A stretch of 64,000 bases of DNA from Ww85 sp963745765. GTDB taxonomy: Bacteria; Desulfobacterota; Desulfobulbia; Desulfobulbales; Desulfocapsaceae. Where the stretch lies: assembly GCA_963745765.1 (NCBI GenBank), contig CAVUYQ010000007.1:5110-69109 (forward strand), written 5' to 3'. The stretch's first letter is position 1, and every line of letters begins with the position of its first letter. Positions 35,895 through 44,992 of the stretch are shown one piece after another. The position numbers were made by a program, and so were the translations under genes. The notes under the pieces were generated by a model. That model saw nothing but the letters and a program-made list of their open reading frames with translations. It searched no databases and was not told where the DNA came from.

Positions 35895-37121
35895 TCAGTT
35901 GGCCTTTTTTCGCAGATAGGTCGGCGTCTCGAGATAGTCCTCCCGCCACGCCTCATCCCGGGCACGTACGCGCTCATCCTGATCAGCTCTCCGCCCCGGT
36001 CCAAGGTTGTCAAAGGCATCAAAATTTGAGCCGGGCAGCACGGTGATACGCTGTTGCCGGTTGGCAGGAGCAGGCTGGTAGTTCTGCTGACCATCGATCT
36101 CGGATCTCTGCTGCCTGAGCGGCAGGTCATCAACCTGGGCAATAGTCCCTTTTTTGGAGGACTGATCACCAACCCCGGTTGCTATCACCGTAACATGCAG
36201 TGCGTCGCCGAGGCTGCTGTCATACAGGGCGCCGATGACAACCTTGGCATCCTCGTCAACCTTTTGCTGGATGAGGGCGGAGGCCTCCATAAATTCGGCC
36301 ATGGTGAAACTTTCTTCACTGGCGGAAATATTAATCAGCAACCCCCGGGCACCGTCAATACCGACATCTTCAAGAAGCTGGTTATCTATTGCCCGCTTCG
36401 CCGCCTCGGTAGCCCGATTCTCGCCGACGGCAGAGGCTGAACCCATAATCGCCGGTCCCACTTCTTTCATGACCGTCCGCAGATCGGCAAAATCCGCATT
36501 TATCAGGCCGGGGACGTTGATCAAATCGGTGATTCCCTTGACAGCCTGAAGCAATACCGTATCTGCCAGAGAGAGCATATCGGAGAGTTTTGACGTTTTC
36601 TGCATCATGCTCAGCAGACGGTCATTCGGCACGGTGATAATGGTATCGGCATACTTCTGCAGTTCCTTCCAACCCAGTTCGGCGTTACGTTTTCGATGCT
36701 TGCCTTCAAAGCTGAACGGTTTGGTAACAACGGCAACGGTCAGGGCTCCGAGTTCCTTGCTGACCCGGGCCACGACCGGCGCCGCACCGGTACCGGTGCC
36801 TCCGCCAAGACCCGCCGTAATAAAAACCATATCACTGCCCCTGAGGCTTTCCTTGATCTCCTCAATCGATTCATGGGCAGACTGGGCCCCTGTTTCAGGA
36901 TCAGCTCCGGCACCAAGGCCCTTTGTTATACTTGGCCCAAGCTGAAGACAAACATCGGCCTTAGACTGATCCAGAGCCTGCTTGTCTGTATTGGCGACGA
37001 TGAACTGAACACCCTGAAGCTTGTGCTCCACCATGGTGTTAATGGCATTACCCCCGCCTCCACCGACGCCGATAACCCTTACAACCGCGACACCTTCCGC
37101 CTCAGCCATTCGGAACGGCAT
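35895..37121 (-). CDS. ftsZ: Cell division protein FtsZ
   Basis: FtsZ is the tubulin-like GTPase that forms the Z ring. The 408-residue sequence has VGGGGGNAINTM (~18-30), the tubulin signature GGGTGTGAAP (107-116) and NADFADLRTVM (T7 loop with the catalytic aspartates). The C-terminal linker of ~90 residues ends in ETPTYLRKKAN, the conserved tail that binds FtsA. It is the last dcw gene before the radical SAM protein, with 117 bases separating it from ftsA. The frame is intact. Confidence 0.98.
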   Translation of the reverse strand: MPFRMAEAEGVAVVRVIGVGGGGGNAINTMVEHKLQGVQFIVANTDKQALDQSKADVCLQLGPSITKGLGAGADPETGAQSAHESIEEIKESLRGSDMVFITAGLGGGTGTGAAPVVARVSKELGALTVAVVTKPFSFEGKHRKRNAELGWKELQKYADTIITVPNDRLLSMMQKTSKLSDMLSLADTVLLQAVKGITDLINVPGLINADFADLRTVMKEVGPAIMGSASAVGENRATEAAKRAIDNQLLEDVGIDGARGLLINISASEESFTMAEFMEASALIQQKVDEDAKVVIGALYDSSLGDALHVTVIATGVGDQSSKKGTIAQVDDLPLRQQRSEIDGQQNYQPAPANRQQRITVLPGSNFDAFDNLGPGRRADQDERVRARDEAWREDYLETPTYLRKKAN

Positions 37122-37238
37122 GTTGTTCTCCCTTCGAATATCTTCTGATTCTCTGCATTTAAGATAGGAAACATGAGCAATCTTCTCCTAATGACAGCAT
37201 AGCATTTCCATCTGCTCACATAAACAAAAAAGTCCCAT

Positions 37239-38513
37239 CTACATCATCTTTTTAAACCATCCTTTCATCTTGACCATCATCCCCCCGTCCCGTCCATGAG
37301 CCGTCTGCTGGTGTTCCCTGCCATAAAGGACCAGACCGACCCCGGTTGTGCAGCGGGGAGTATACACATCCTCTATCCTGCCCCTGACGCCGGTGGGATA
37401 ACCGATGCGTACCGGAAGATCAAATATCTGTTCTGCAAGATCGACCAGATTGGCGAGCAGTGACGTTCCACCGGTTAGCACGACACCGGCGTTGACGCGG
37501 TTTTTCTGTCCGGAGGCCACCAGTTCCCTGTCGACAAGTTCAAGGATTTCGATCATCCGGGCCTCAATAATATCCACCAGGACCTTCTGCGTAACACGCC
37601 GCGGCTCACGATCACCTACGGACGGAACATCTACCACGTGATTCGGCTTTATGGCAGAGGACAGGGCACTGCCGAAATCCTCCTTCAACCGTTCCGCTTC
37701 GGCAAGCGGCGTGCGCAGACCAACTGACAGGTCGTTGGTCAGGTTATGTCCGCCAAGACCCAGTTCACAGGTATGACGTATTGTTCCTTCGTAAAACACG
37801 GCAATATCGGTCGTCCCGCCACCGATATCAACCAGCACCACCCCAAGCTCCATTTCATCCTGTGCCAGTACCGATTTTGCCGAGGCTATTGATTCCAGCA
37901 CCAGATCCGCCACCTCAAGACCCGCCTTATTACAGCAGGTAACCAGGTTGTGCACGGCACCGATATCCGCGGTGACGATATGCACATTTGTCACCAGCCG
38001 TACACCGGTCATGCCGAGAGGATTCTGAATTCCTGTATGGTCATCGACCATATATTCCTGGGGAAGCACATGGATGACCCGCTGGTTCTCTGATATTTTC
38101 ACGGTACGCGCCGCAGAGATCACCTCCTGGATATCATCCTGGCCGATCTCCCTGCCGTTTATGGCCAGGATCCCCGGACTGTTGAACCCCTTGATATGAT
38201 TCCCGGCAATACCCACGTATACTGCTTCAAGCGTACATCCGGCAATGTCCTCCGCCATAGTTACCGCCTTTTTTATGGAGGCGACCGTACTTTCAATATT
38301 GACGACAACACCCTTTCGCATGCCAAGAGACGGCATAGTCCCGACGCCGATTATATCGACACCGTCAGCAAAAACCTCACCGACGACACAGCAGATCTTT
38401 GTTGTGCCGATGTCCAGGCCGACGACGAGATCTCCACGTACATCTCTTCGGTCCGTCTCAGGCTTTTCCTCTAATGTTTCAAGCTCAGTAATTTCTTCCA
38501 TGCTCGCACTCAT
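37239..38513 (-). CDS. ftsA: Cell division protein FtsA
   Basis: The 424-residue actin-like ATPase anchors FtsZ to the membrane. The N-terminus GLDIGTTKICCVVGE is the phosphate-1 loop, VLVDIGGGTTDIAVF is phosphate-2, and GVVLTGGTSLL is the adenosine motif. A hydrophobic-basic C-terminal helix (MMVKMKGWFKKMM) is the membrane-targeting sequence. The start overlaps the ftsQ stop by ATGA. The protein is complete and of usual length. Confidence 0.98.
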   Translation of the reverse strand: MSASMEEITELETLEEKPETDRRDVRGDLVVGLDIGTTKICCVVGEVFADGVDIIGVGTMPSLGMRKGVVVNIESTVASIKKAVTMAEDIAGCTLEAVYVGIAGNHIKGFNSPGILAINGREIGQDDIQEVISAARTVKISENQRVIHVLPQEYMVDDHTGIQNPLGMTGVRLVTNVHIVTADIGAVHNLVTCCNKAGLEVADLVLESIASAKSVLAQDEMELGVVLVDIGGGTTDIAVFYEGTIRHTCELGLGGHNLTNDLSVGLRTPLAEAERLKEDFGSALSSAIKPNHVVDVPSVGDREPRRVTQKVLVDIIEARMIEILELVDRELVASGQKNRVNAGVVLTGGTSLLANLVDLAEQIFDLPVRIGYPTGVRGRIEDVYTPRCTTGVGLVLYGREHQQTAHGRDGGMMVKMKGWFKKMM

Positions 38514-39520
38514 CCTGATTCGCTATAACCAACGATCGCTTTGTCTTTCAGATAATTCATTCTGATATAGGCAACACGGGTAATATCCATCCCCATCATG
38601 CGCGGTTTATATAATACCTCAAGAATACTCCTGAGCCTGACATATTTTTTGCGAATATCATCCCTGCCGAGGAAAATAGGAAATGGATATTCCACCAGGT
38701 AAACCACTAAGCCCTCTTCCTCATCAACATGGATCTCCGAAACCGATTGGGCCGGAAGATTTGGATTGTTTGCCCCGACCAGATTGAGAAAGTAGAGCGG
38801 CTGTTTGAGTTTTTCCGATAATTGTGCCTCATCACGCTCCATTTCCAGACCTGTTATAACCGGATAGTCAAGATCCATTCCTGTTTTTGCCCGGATGAAC
38901 GGCTCACCGTTCCGGTCAAGATAATGCATGACCGATTCATTTCCCCTATCCACTGTAATGAGTGCATGCGGTTGGTATTCATGTACCCTGACAAGCAGTT
39001 GGTCCGGCCACCGTCTTGCAACATCAACCTGTTTGACCCAGTTGTTTTCTGCCCTGATGGCCCGTGCTATATCGTCAATATCGATCGAAAACTGGCTGGT
39101 ACTGACGGTAACCCCTGCAGCGTTTCGAACCTTTTCAGCTGACGCGTTGACACATCCTTTTATATCGATGCTGGTAATCCTGAAATAATCCAGATTCTGC
39201 AATACTATTCTGCTGGTATGAAGCCCGTCAGCCTTGATAAAGACCATGACCGAAAGAAGCAGGCCGACCAGGAGCACTGTCTTCCGTTTCCAGGCCGTTT
39301 GTTTGGGCGGTTCGCTATAGCCATTATGAGTGAGCGGAGTGACCGACTTTTTCTGGCTCCAATAGAGATTGAGTTTTTTCAGCAGGTTCTTCTTCTGCTT
39401 TACCTCATTTTCCTTCAGGCGGACGAAGGCCGAACGGCCGGCATCAACTCCTTTTCTCGGGAAATTCTTTTTATCGCCGCCCCAGCCGGCACGTTTTATC
39501 TTTTGAAACCACTTGATCAT
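38510..39520 (-). CDS. ftsQ: Cell division protein FtsQ
   Basis: FtsQ is a bitopic division protein. From MIKWFQ at 39520 the 336-residue product has a basic cytoplasmic tail, one membrane segment (TVLLVGLLLSVMVFI, ~80-95) and a POTRA domain starting ISSIDI-like RITSIDIKGCVNASAEKV. The FtsQ domain follows (IARAIRAENNWVKQVDVARRWPDQLLVRVHEYQP). The frame is open to 39667, but that extension is decayed MurB sequence (see the murB entry), so I start at 39520. The stop overlaps ftsA. Confidence 0.9.
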   Translation of the reverse strand: MIKWFQKIKRAGWGGDKKNFPRKGVDAGRSAFVRLKENEVKQKKNLLKKLNLYWSQKKSVTPLTHNGYSEPPKQTAWKRKTVLLVGLLLSVMVFIKADGLHTSRIVLQNLDYFRITSIDIKGCVNASAEKVRNAAGVTVSTSQFSIDIDDIARAIRAENNWVKQVDVARRWPDQLLVRVHEYQPHALITVDRGNESVMHYLDRNGEPFIRAKTGMDLDYPVITGLEMERDEAQLSEKLKQPLYFLNLVGANNPNLPAQSVSEIHVDEEEGLVVYLVEYPFPIFLGRDDIRKKYVRLRSILEVLYKPRMMGMDITRVAYIRMNYLKDKAIVGYSESG

Positions 39521-39774
39521 AACAGCTATTGCTCTCAAAAATGACGATTTCCAGGCCTCACCGATCATTACCACCAGACCCGCCGAAAAATCCGGTATTT
39601 TCCGGTAAAAAGGCCGTGCGGCGCCCCTTCTCCGGCAAACCGGCCGACAATACCACTCATGGCCCAACCCGCTCCGGCCTGCACGCTGATATTTTTCTGA
39701 AATGCATTGTCCCTTACAATGTACCTGAAGCCACGCACAAGTACAATAATTACAATGTCAAAGCCTTCGTCCAC
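39521..39774 (-). pseudogene. murB: Decayed murB remnant
   Basis: Between murC and ftsQ, the usual place of murB, the minus strand retains two MurB-like pieces in different frames. One frame (GTG 39774 onward) reads GFDIVIIV, RDNAFQKNISVQAGAGWAMS and GRFAGEG, like the FAD-site region. The other, which runs into ftsQ, reads KIPDFSAGLVVM-GEAW, like the family's GIPG..GGA..MNAGAW. Only about a quarter of a normal gene is left. MurB is needed for peptidoglycan, so a functional copy would have to lie elsewhere. Confidence 0.6.
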
Positions 39775-39800
39775 GGCCGGCTATCCCGAAATCCTTCCGG

Positions 39801-41180
39801 CTATTTATTCTCCATAATTTCGAGCAAATTTTCACCCGCCTTGACGATATTGCCGGCGCCAAGCGTCAAAACCAGATCACCCGGTCTGAGCATTTCCTTA
39901 ATTCCGGCGGCAACGTCGCTCACTTCTGCAATATAGGTGGTATCCCGCTGACCATGGCGGCTGATGTCTTCAAGCAGCCGCTCTGCATTCACCCCTTCTA
40001 TGGGCTGTTCGCTGGCCGCATAGATATCGGTCATAACAAGTACATCAGCGGCATGAAAACAGGTGAGAAACTCTTTGTACAAACCCTTTGTCCGGCTATA
40101 GCGGTGAGGCTGAAACAACACGACCAGGCGGTTTTCAGGCCAGGCCTGTTTGATAGCGTCAAGCGTCGCCCTGATCTCTGTCGGATGGTGGCCATAATCA
40201 TCAACCACCGTAATACCGGCCACTTCACCCTTGTGCTGCATGCGGCGCTGTACTCCGGCAAAAGATTGCAGTGCGCGGGCAATGACGGGAAAAGCTATTT
40301 CAAGCTCCAATGCGACGCCGATTGCAGCCAGACCGTTATAGACATTATGTATGCCCGGAGGGGCAAGATCAATCCTGCCAAGCACACCATGCCGGTCTTT
40401 TACGACAAAATGGACCCGTCCGCCGGCAAAAGCAATTTCTTCTGCATAGAGATCTGACTGTCTCGTCAGGCCGTAGGTGATCACCCGCTTTTTGATGTCC
40501 GGCAGCATATCGGCAATATGCTGATTATCGAGGCAGATGATAGCCGCCCCGTAAAACGGAATTTTGTCTATAAACTGTCGAAAGGAATCCTTGACGTGAT
40601 CGATATCCCGATAGTAATCCAGATGCTCAAGGTCAATATTGGTTACGACCTCGAGTACTGGTGCCAGTTTCAAGAAGGAACCGTCACTCTCGTCGGCCTC
40701 GGCAACCAGGAATTCGCCCTGCCCCAGTTTGGCATTGCCGCCAAGAGAATCAACCCGTCCGCCGACCACAATGGTCGGATCAAGCCCCGCCTCAGCCATG
40801 ATCCAGCTTACCATCGATGTGGTCGACGTCTTGCCGTGGCTTCCGGCTATGGCGATACCGTATTTTGCCAGGCGCATCAACTCAGCCAGCATCTCTGCAC
40901 GCATCACCACCGGTATCCCCGACGTCTGCGCAGCTATAACCTCTGGATTATCGCGGGCAATTGCCGAGGAGGTGACAATGACGTCCGCACCGGCAATCGC
41001 CTCTTCCCTGTGCCCGATTGATACCCTGCAGCCGATACTGGCAAGATTGTCGGTAATGGGGGACCGGTTAAGATCTGAACCCGATACCTTGTAGCCCAGA
41101 TTGGTCAGAAGCTCGGCAATACCGCTCATACCTATACCGCCGATGCCGACAAAATGTATATGTTTCGATTTGCTATACAT
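39801..41180 (-). CDS. murC: UDP-N-acetylmuramate--L-alanine ligase
   Basis: MurC adds L-Ala to UDP-MurNAc in the cytoplasm. The 459-residue protein begins with VGIGGIGMSGIAELL (Rossmann-type loop typical of MurC), followed by SHGKTSTTSMVSW (P-loop), then EADESDGSFL and NIDLEHLDYY. The C-terminal domain has DYGHHPTEIRATL and FQPHRYSRTK. The frame is intact. A structured family C repeat lies between murG and this start. Confidence 0.97.
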   Translation of the reverse strand: MYSKSKHIHFVGIGGIGMSGIAELLTNLGYKVSGSDLNRSPITDNLASIGCRVSIGHREEAIAGADVIVTSSAIARDNPEVIAAQTSGIPVVMRAEMLAELMRLAKYGIAIAGSHGKTSTTSMVSWIMAEAGLDPTIVVGGRVDSLGGNAKLGQGEFLVAEADESDGSFLKLAPVLEVVTNIDLEHLDYYRDIDHVKDSFRQFIDKIPFYGAAIICLDNQHIADMLPDIKKRVITYGLTRQSDLYAEEIAFAGGRVHFVVKDRHGVLGRIDLAPPGIHNVYNGLAAIGVALELEIAFPVIARALQSFAGVQRRMQHKGEVAGITVVDDYGHHPTEIRATLDAIKQAWPENRLVVLFQPHRYSRTKGLYKEFLTCFHAADVLVMTDIYAASEQPIEGVNAERLLEDISRHGQRDTTYIAEVSDVAAGIKEMLRPGDLVLTLGAGNIVKAGENLLEIMENK

Positions 41181-41187
41181 GACATAC

Positions 41188-41334
41188 TCGTAAAAAGTCT
41201 ATTGCACTCCAAAAGATGGCTAAGTAAAAACACAGATAAACAAGAAGTGGTAGTTTTTCAGGTGCGAAGGCATACAGGTAGTATGCCGAGTGCCGGAAAA
41301 AGTTCCACGACGCAGTAGATCGAAGTTTTTACGA
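41188..41334. repeat. Family C structured repeat
   Basis: The ends TCGTAAAAAGTCT and the complement of GAAGTTTTTACGA form imperfect 13-base terminal inverted repeats. Inside, GGCATAC/GTATGCC form a perfect 7-bp hairpin with an AGGTA loop, flanked by GGTGC/GTGCC. It fills the whole gap between murG and murC. I recall similar elements in other deltaproteobacterial genomes but cannot confirm this here. Confidence 0.6.
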
Positions 41335-41339
41335 CGCCA

Positions 41340-42461
41340 TCATACATGATCAGTTTTTTTAACCAGTGTCAGACAGATATCGACAATCCTGTCTGCCGCA
41401 TCCGGCATCGAGAGTTTTCTCATACCACGCGACATCTGCCTGAGCTTATCGGGATTCGTCAGAATTTCTTTCAAGGTGGCCCTGAGCTCCCGGGCTGTCA
41501 AGCCTCGCTCAGCCAGCAGCACGGCACCACCATTTTCCGCATACCAGGAACCGTTTATCTGCTGATGGTTGTCCGCGGCAAACGGGTATGGTATCAGGAT
41601 AACCGGCTTGCCGAGAACGGCAAGTTCGGCCAGGGTCGTCGCACCGGCTCGTGATACGACAAGATCCGCCTGCCGGTAGACCTCTGCCATATCGTTAAAA
41701 AACGCTGCCACCCGTGCATCAAGGCCGGTTTTTCGATAGGCCTGAATTACCATTTTTTCATCATTTTTCCCCGTCTGGTGGATCACTCTCACGTTCGGCA
41801 AATCTTCACGCCCCGAACTGAGAACCTCAACCATCAAGGTATTAATACCATGCGCACCCTGACTTCCGCCGAGAATCAGTAAGGTCAAGCCCTCATCTCC
41901 ACTATCTTCCGACGCCGCAACCTCAAGGATACGCCTGCGTACCGGATTGCCGGTCAACACCGTTTTTCCGGCAGGAAAATAGTTTTCGCTCTGCGGTAGA
42001 GATATGCAGATTTTATCTGCGAGCGGCCCCAGTTTGCGATTGGCCAGTCCCGGAACCGAATTCTGTTCATGAATGAGTGTTGGAATTCTCAGAAGCCAGG
42101 CTGCCGCGACAACAGGGCCTGTCACATAACCACCTACCCCGCAGACAACATGCGGCCGGAATCGGAGAAGATGATAACAGGCCTCGAGAAAGGAGACGGG
42201 CAGTACCGCCAGCGCTTTAATCAATGCCGGTATTTTTTTCCCCTTCACACCATAACTGTGTATGGTCTTGACCGAAAAACCTGACTGCTCAAGATAAATA
42301 CGATCAAGTTTTCGCTTTGTGCCGATAAATAATATTCTGCTGCCAGGCGCCCTGCTGCCCAGATTTTCTGCCGTGGCAACGGCTGGAAACAGGTGCCCGC
42401 CGGTTCCGCCACCGGTCAGCAGCAAACGTATCGGTTTCATCTGTTCGGATATTGCGCTCAT
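41340..42461 (-). CDS. murG: UDP-GlcNAc transferase MurG
   Basis: MurG adds GlcNAc to lipid I to make lipid II at the inner face of the membrane. The 373-residue protein has LTGGGTGGHLFPA (~15-27), HEQNSVPG, LILGGSQGAHGIN, and the acceptor-side signature RAGATTLAEL...PYPFAADNHQ. The start ATG 42461 overlaps the end of murD (ATGA), so no ftsW gene intervenes. The frame is intact. Confidence 0.97.
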   Translation of the reverse strand: MSAISEQMKPIRLLLTGGGTGGHLFPAVATAENLGSRAPGSRILFIGTKRKLDRIYLEQSGFSVKTIHSYGVKGKKIPALIKALAVLPVSFLEACYHLLRFRPHVVCGVGGYVTGPVVAAAWLLRIPTLIHEQNSVPGLANRKLGPLADKICISLPQSENYFPAGKTVLTGNPVRRRILEVAASEDSGDEGLTLLILGGSQGAHGINTLMVEVLSSGREDLPNVRVIHQTGKNDEKMVIQAYRKTGLDARVAAFFNDMAEVYRQADLVVSRAGATTLAELAVLGKPVILIPYPFAADNHQQINGSWYAENGGAVLLAERGLTARELRATLKEILTNPDKLRQMSRGMRKLSMPDAADRIVDICLTLVKKTDHV

Positions 42462-43850
42462 AGGGTCTCTTTATTGTGCAGCAGGTTTCTGACCGCATCT
42501 GCAAAACACGCTCCACGATGAGCATAGCTGTTGAACATATCGAAACTGGCACAGGCCGGCGACAGAAGTACCGTATCCCCCGCTCTGCGCGCCTGCAGCA
42601 GCAGAGGCAACCGCTTCTTCCATGGTCTGTGCATATTCGGTATAGCTGCAAATCAGCCAGTGCGTCTGATAGTTTTGCACCGGCCTCGCCGATGAGGATC
42701 AGCTTTTTCACCCGCTTCTGCACTACGTCTCGCAACAGACGATAATCATCACCCTTATCCTTACCTCCGGCGATCAGTATCACCGGGCCGTCAATCTGGC
42801 ACAGCGCATTGGCAACGGCGCCGGTATTGGTCGCTTTGGAGTCATTGATATAGGAGACGCCGGCAGCCTGGGCAACAAGCTGCATACGGTGATTGCCGAC
42901 CTGGAAGGTTTTCAGCACATCCTGCTGAATCCGCACATCCTCTTCTGTATCTGAAAAAAAAGGCTGCACCGCAAGCAGGGCAGCAGCACTATTCAAGCTC
43001 CCGGACAAGGTGGCCAGAGAGCTGCCGGCCAGATCAAAAACCACTTCTCTGTCTTCTTTTGCCAGCACGATCCGGTTATCGAACACAGAGGCAGCAAAAC
43101 CCGGGCCCCGCCCGAAGAAGGAATAAGCTGTCTTCGCCAGATGGCCGAAACCGTACACTCAACTGCATCGTTCCCATTCAGCACGGCCAGCCGTGTCGCC
43201 GCCCCGTCTTGAAAAATTCGCATCTTGGCTGCAGCATAGCGTTCAAGTGTACCATGCCTGTCAAGATGATCAGGCGACAGGTTGAGCAGCAGTGCGACCC
43301 GGGGTGCGAAAGCGCCGGACATTTCCAGTTGAAAACTCGAGAGTTCAAGGACGATAACGTCATAACCGGAAGGACTAAGCAGATATTCGCCGATGGGAGT
43401 GCCGATGTTCCCGCCGACAAAGGTTTTTCTCCCGCCAGCCTGTAACAGCTCTCCAACCAGTTCCGTTACCGTGGTTTTCCCGTTCGTGCCGGTAATGCCA
43501 ATGACCGGTGCCTGAAATTCGGGGGCGGCAAGCGCCAGCTCGCCAAGAAGTTCAATACCCGATTCCTGCAGCCGTTTCAGTAACCCGGCATGCGGGTCCA
43601 CACCCGGACTGACAACGATTATTTCCGCACGCCCGAGAAACTTCCCGGTATGCCCCCCGCCCTCAAACTCCGCTGAGCACTGTTGTAAAAGAGACTGTTC
43701 CGGCTTGTCAAGGGCAGAGCGCGGCCTCGTATCTGAAACCATGACCCGTGCGCCACAACCGGACAAATAGCGGGCAATAGCCTGCCCTGACCGTCCAAAC
43801 CCGAGAACCGCAACCCGCATACCGGGTTGTATTTTATTGGTTTCATCCAT
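42458..43850 (-). CDS. murD: UDP-N-acetylmuramoylalanine--D-glutamate ligase (frameshifted)
   Basis: MurD adds D-Glu to UDP-MurNAc-L-Ala. The first frame (43850 to about 43150) has VLGFGRSGQAIA and the P-loop GITGTNGKTTVTELV, then LSPDHLDRHGT. The second (about 43150-42690) reads FSDTEEDVRIQQ..., INDSKATNTGAVANAL and LIAGGKDKGDDY. The third and fourth short frames read YTEYAQTMEEAVASA and GDTVLLSPACASFDMFNSYAHRG. All pieces are in order, giving a complete enzyme with three frame breaks, near 43150, 42650 and 42590. The stop overlaps the murG start by ATGA. Draft-sequence indels are the likely cause. Confidence 0.82.
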
Positions 43851-44929
43851 CAGCGCAGTTTCAGCGTGGCAAGGGCCAGAAAACCAAGAATGATTGAAAC
43901 AATCCAGAATCGCACAACCACTTTCGTTTCATGCCAGCCTTTTTTCTCGAAATGATGATGAAAGGGAGCCATCAGAAAAATCCGTTTCCCTTTTGTCATC
44001 TTGAAATAGCCGACCTGCATGATCACGGACAAGGCCTCCATAACAAAGATACCGCCGACGATAGCCAGCAGGATTTCCTGCTTGATAATAATGGCGACGG
44101 TACCAAGCGCCCCGCCAAGCGATAATGAACCGATATCACCCATGAAAACCTGGGCCGGATAGGCATTAAACCAAAGAAAACCAAGACACCCCCCGACCAT
44201 GGTACCGCAGAATACCGCCAACTCACCGCTTCCCGCCACATAAGAAACCTGCAGATAGTCTGCAATCACAATATTTCCGGCAATATAGGCAAAGATCACA
44301 TAGACGGCGGCAGAAACGATAGTCGGCCCCGTGGCCAGCCCGTCCAGCCCGTCGGTGAGGTTCACGGCATTGGATGCCCCGACGATGACAACCATGGCAA
44401 AAACGACATAGAACCAGCCGAGATCAGGCTGGATGTTCTTCAGAAAAGGCACACTCAGATGCCCGTCAAAACCGGGATAGAAAAAGACAAAAAGCCCGAC
44501 AACCAGAGCACCAAGAAATTGCAGGGATAATTTGGCCCGGCCGCTTAATCCGGCACTGTTTTTGCGACTGATTTTCCGGTAATCATCCAGGGCACCGACC
44601 ATACCGAAAAAAATGGTAATAAACAGGGTAAGCCAGACAAAGATATTGTCCAGCCGGGCCCAGAGCAGCGATGAAATAGTAATTGCCGAGAGAATCAGCA
44701 GGCCGCCCATGGTCGGCACACCCTTCTTCGCCAGATGTGTTTCGGGACCATCATCCCGCACCACCTGGCCTATCTGCAGCCTGCGCATGGTTCTGATAAA
44801 AAAGGGGCCGAAGACAATAACGATCAGAAAGGCGGTTATCGCGCCACCGATACTCCTGAAGGTGATATATCTGAAAACATTGAAGCCGATGAAGCTGGCA
44901 TTGAGCGGGTAAAGTAAATGATAAAGCAT
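43850..44929 (-). CDS. mraY: Phospho-N-acetylmuramoyl-pentapeptide transferase
   Basis: MraY moves phospho-MurNAc-pentapeptide to undecaprenyl phosphate (lipid I). The 359-residue membrane protein has about ten segments. Its typical motifs are KKGVPTMGGLLIL, DDYRKI, NAVNLTDGLDGLA (catalytic D), and AFMGDIGSLSLGG-like VFMGDIGSLSLGG, plus MAPFHHHFEKKGWHETKVVVRFW at the C-terminus. The frame is intact and it abuts murD by one base. Confidence 0.97.
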   Translation of the reverse strand: MLYHLLYPLNASFIGFNVFRYITFRSIGGAITAFLIVIVFGPFFIRTMRRLQIGQVVRDDGPETHLAKKGVPTMGGLLILSAITISSLLWARLDNIFVWLTLFITIFFGMVGALDDYRKISRKNSAGLSGRAKLSLQFLGALVVGLFVFFYPGFDGHLSVPFLKNIQPDLGWFYVVFAMVVIVGASNAVNLTDGLDGLATGPTIVSAAVYVIFAYIAGNIVIADYLQVSYVAGSGELAVFCGTMVGGCLGFLWFNAYPAQVFMGDIGSLSLGGALGTVAIIIKQEILLAIVGGIFVMEALSVIMQVGYFKMTKGKRIFLMAPFHHHFEKKGWHETKVVVRFWIVSIILGFLALATLKLR

Positions 44930-44992
44930 GATCTATACTATTGTCTGAAGTGTTATACTCTCTTACGTGTCACACCAGCGCCGTGCTCCCGG

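Noticed and set aside
42304..42457. Continuation of a murD frame beyond the murG start as evidence of a MurD-MurG overlap fusion
   Set aside because: It is an out-of-frame read through the break; the true murD frame ends at 42458.
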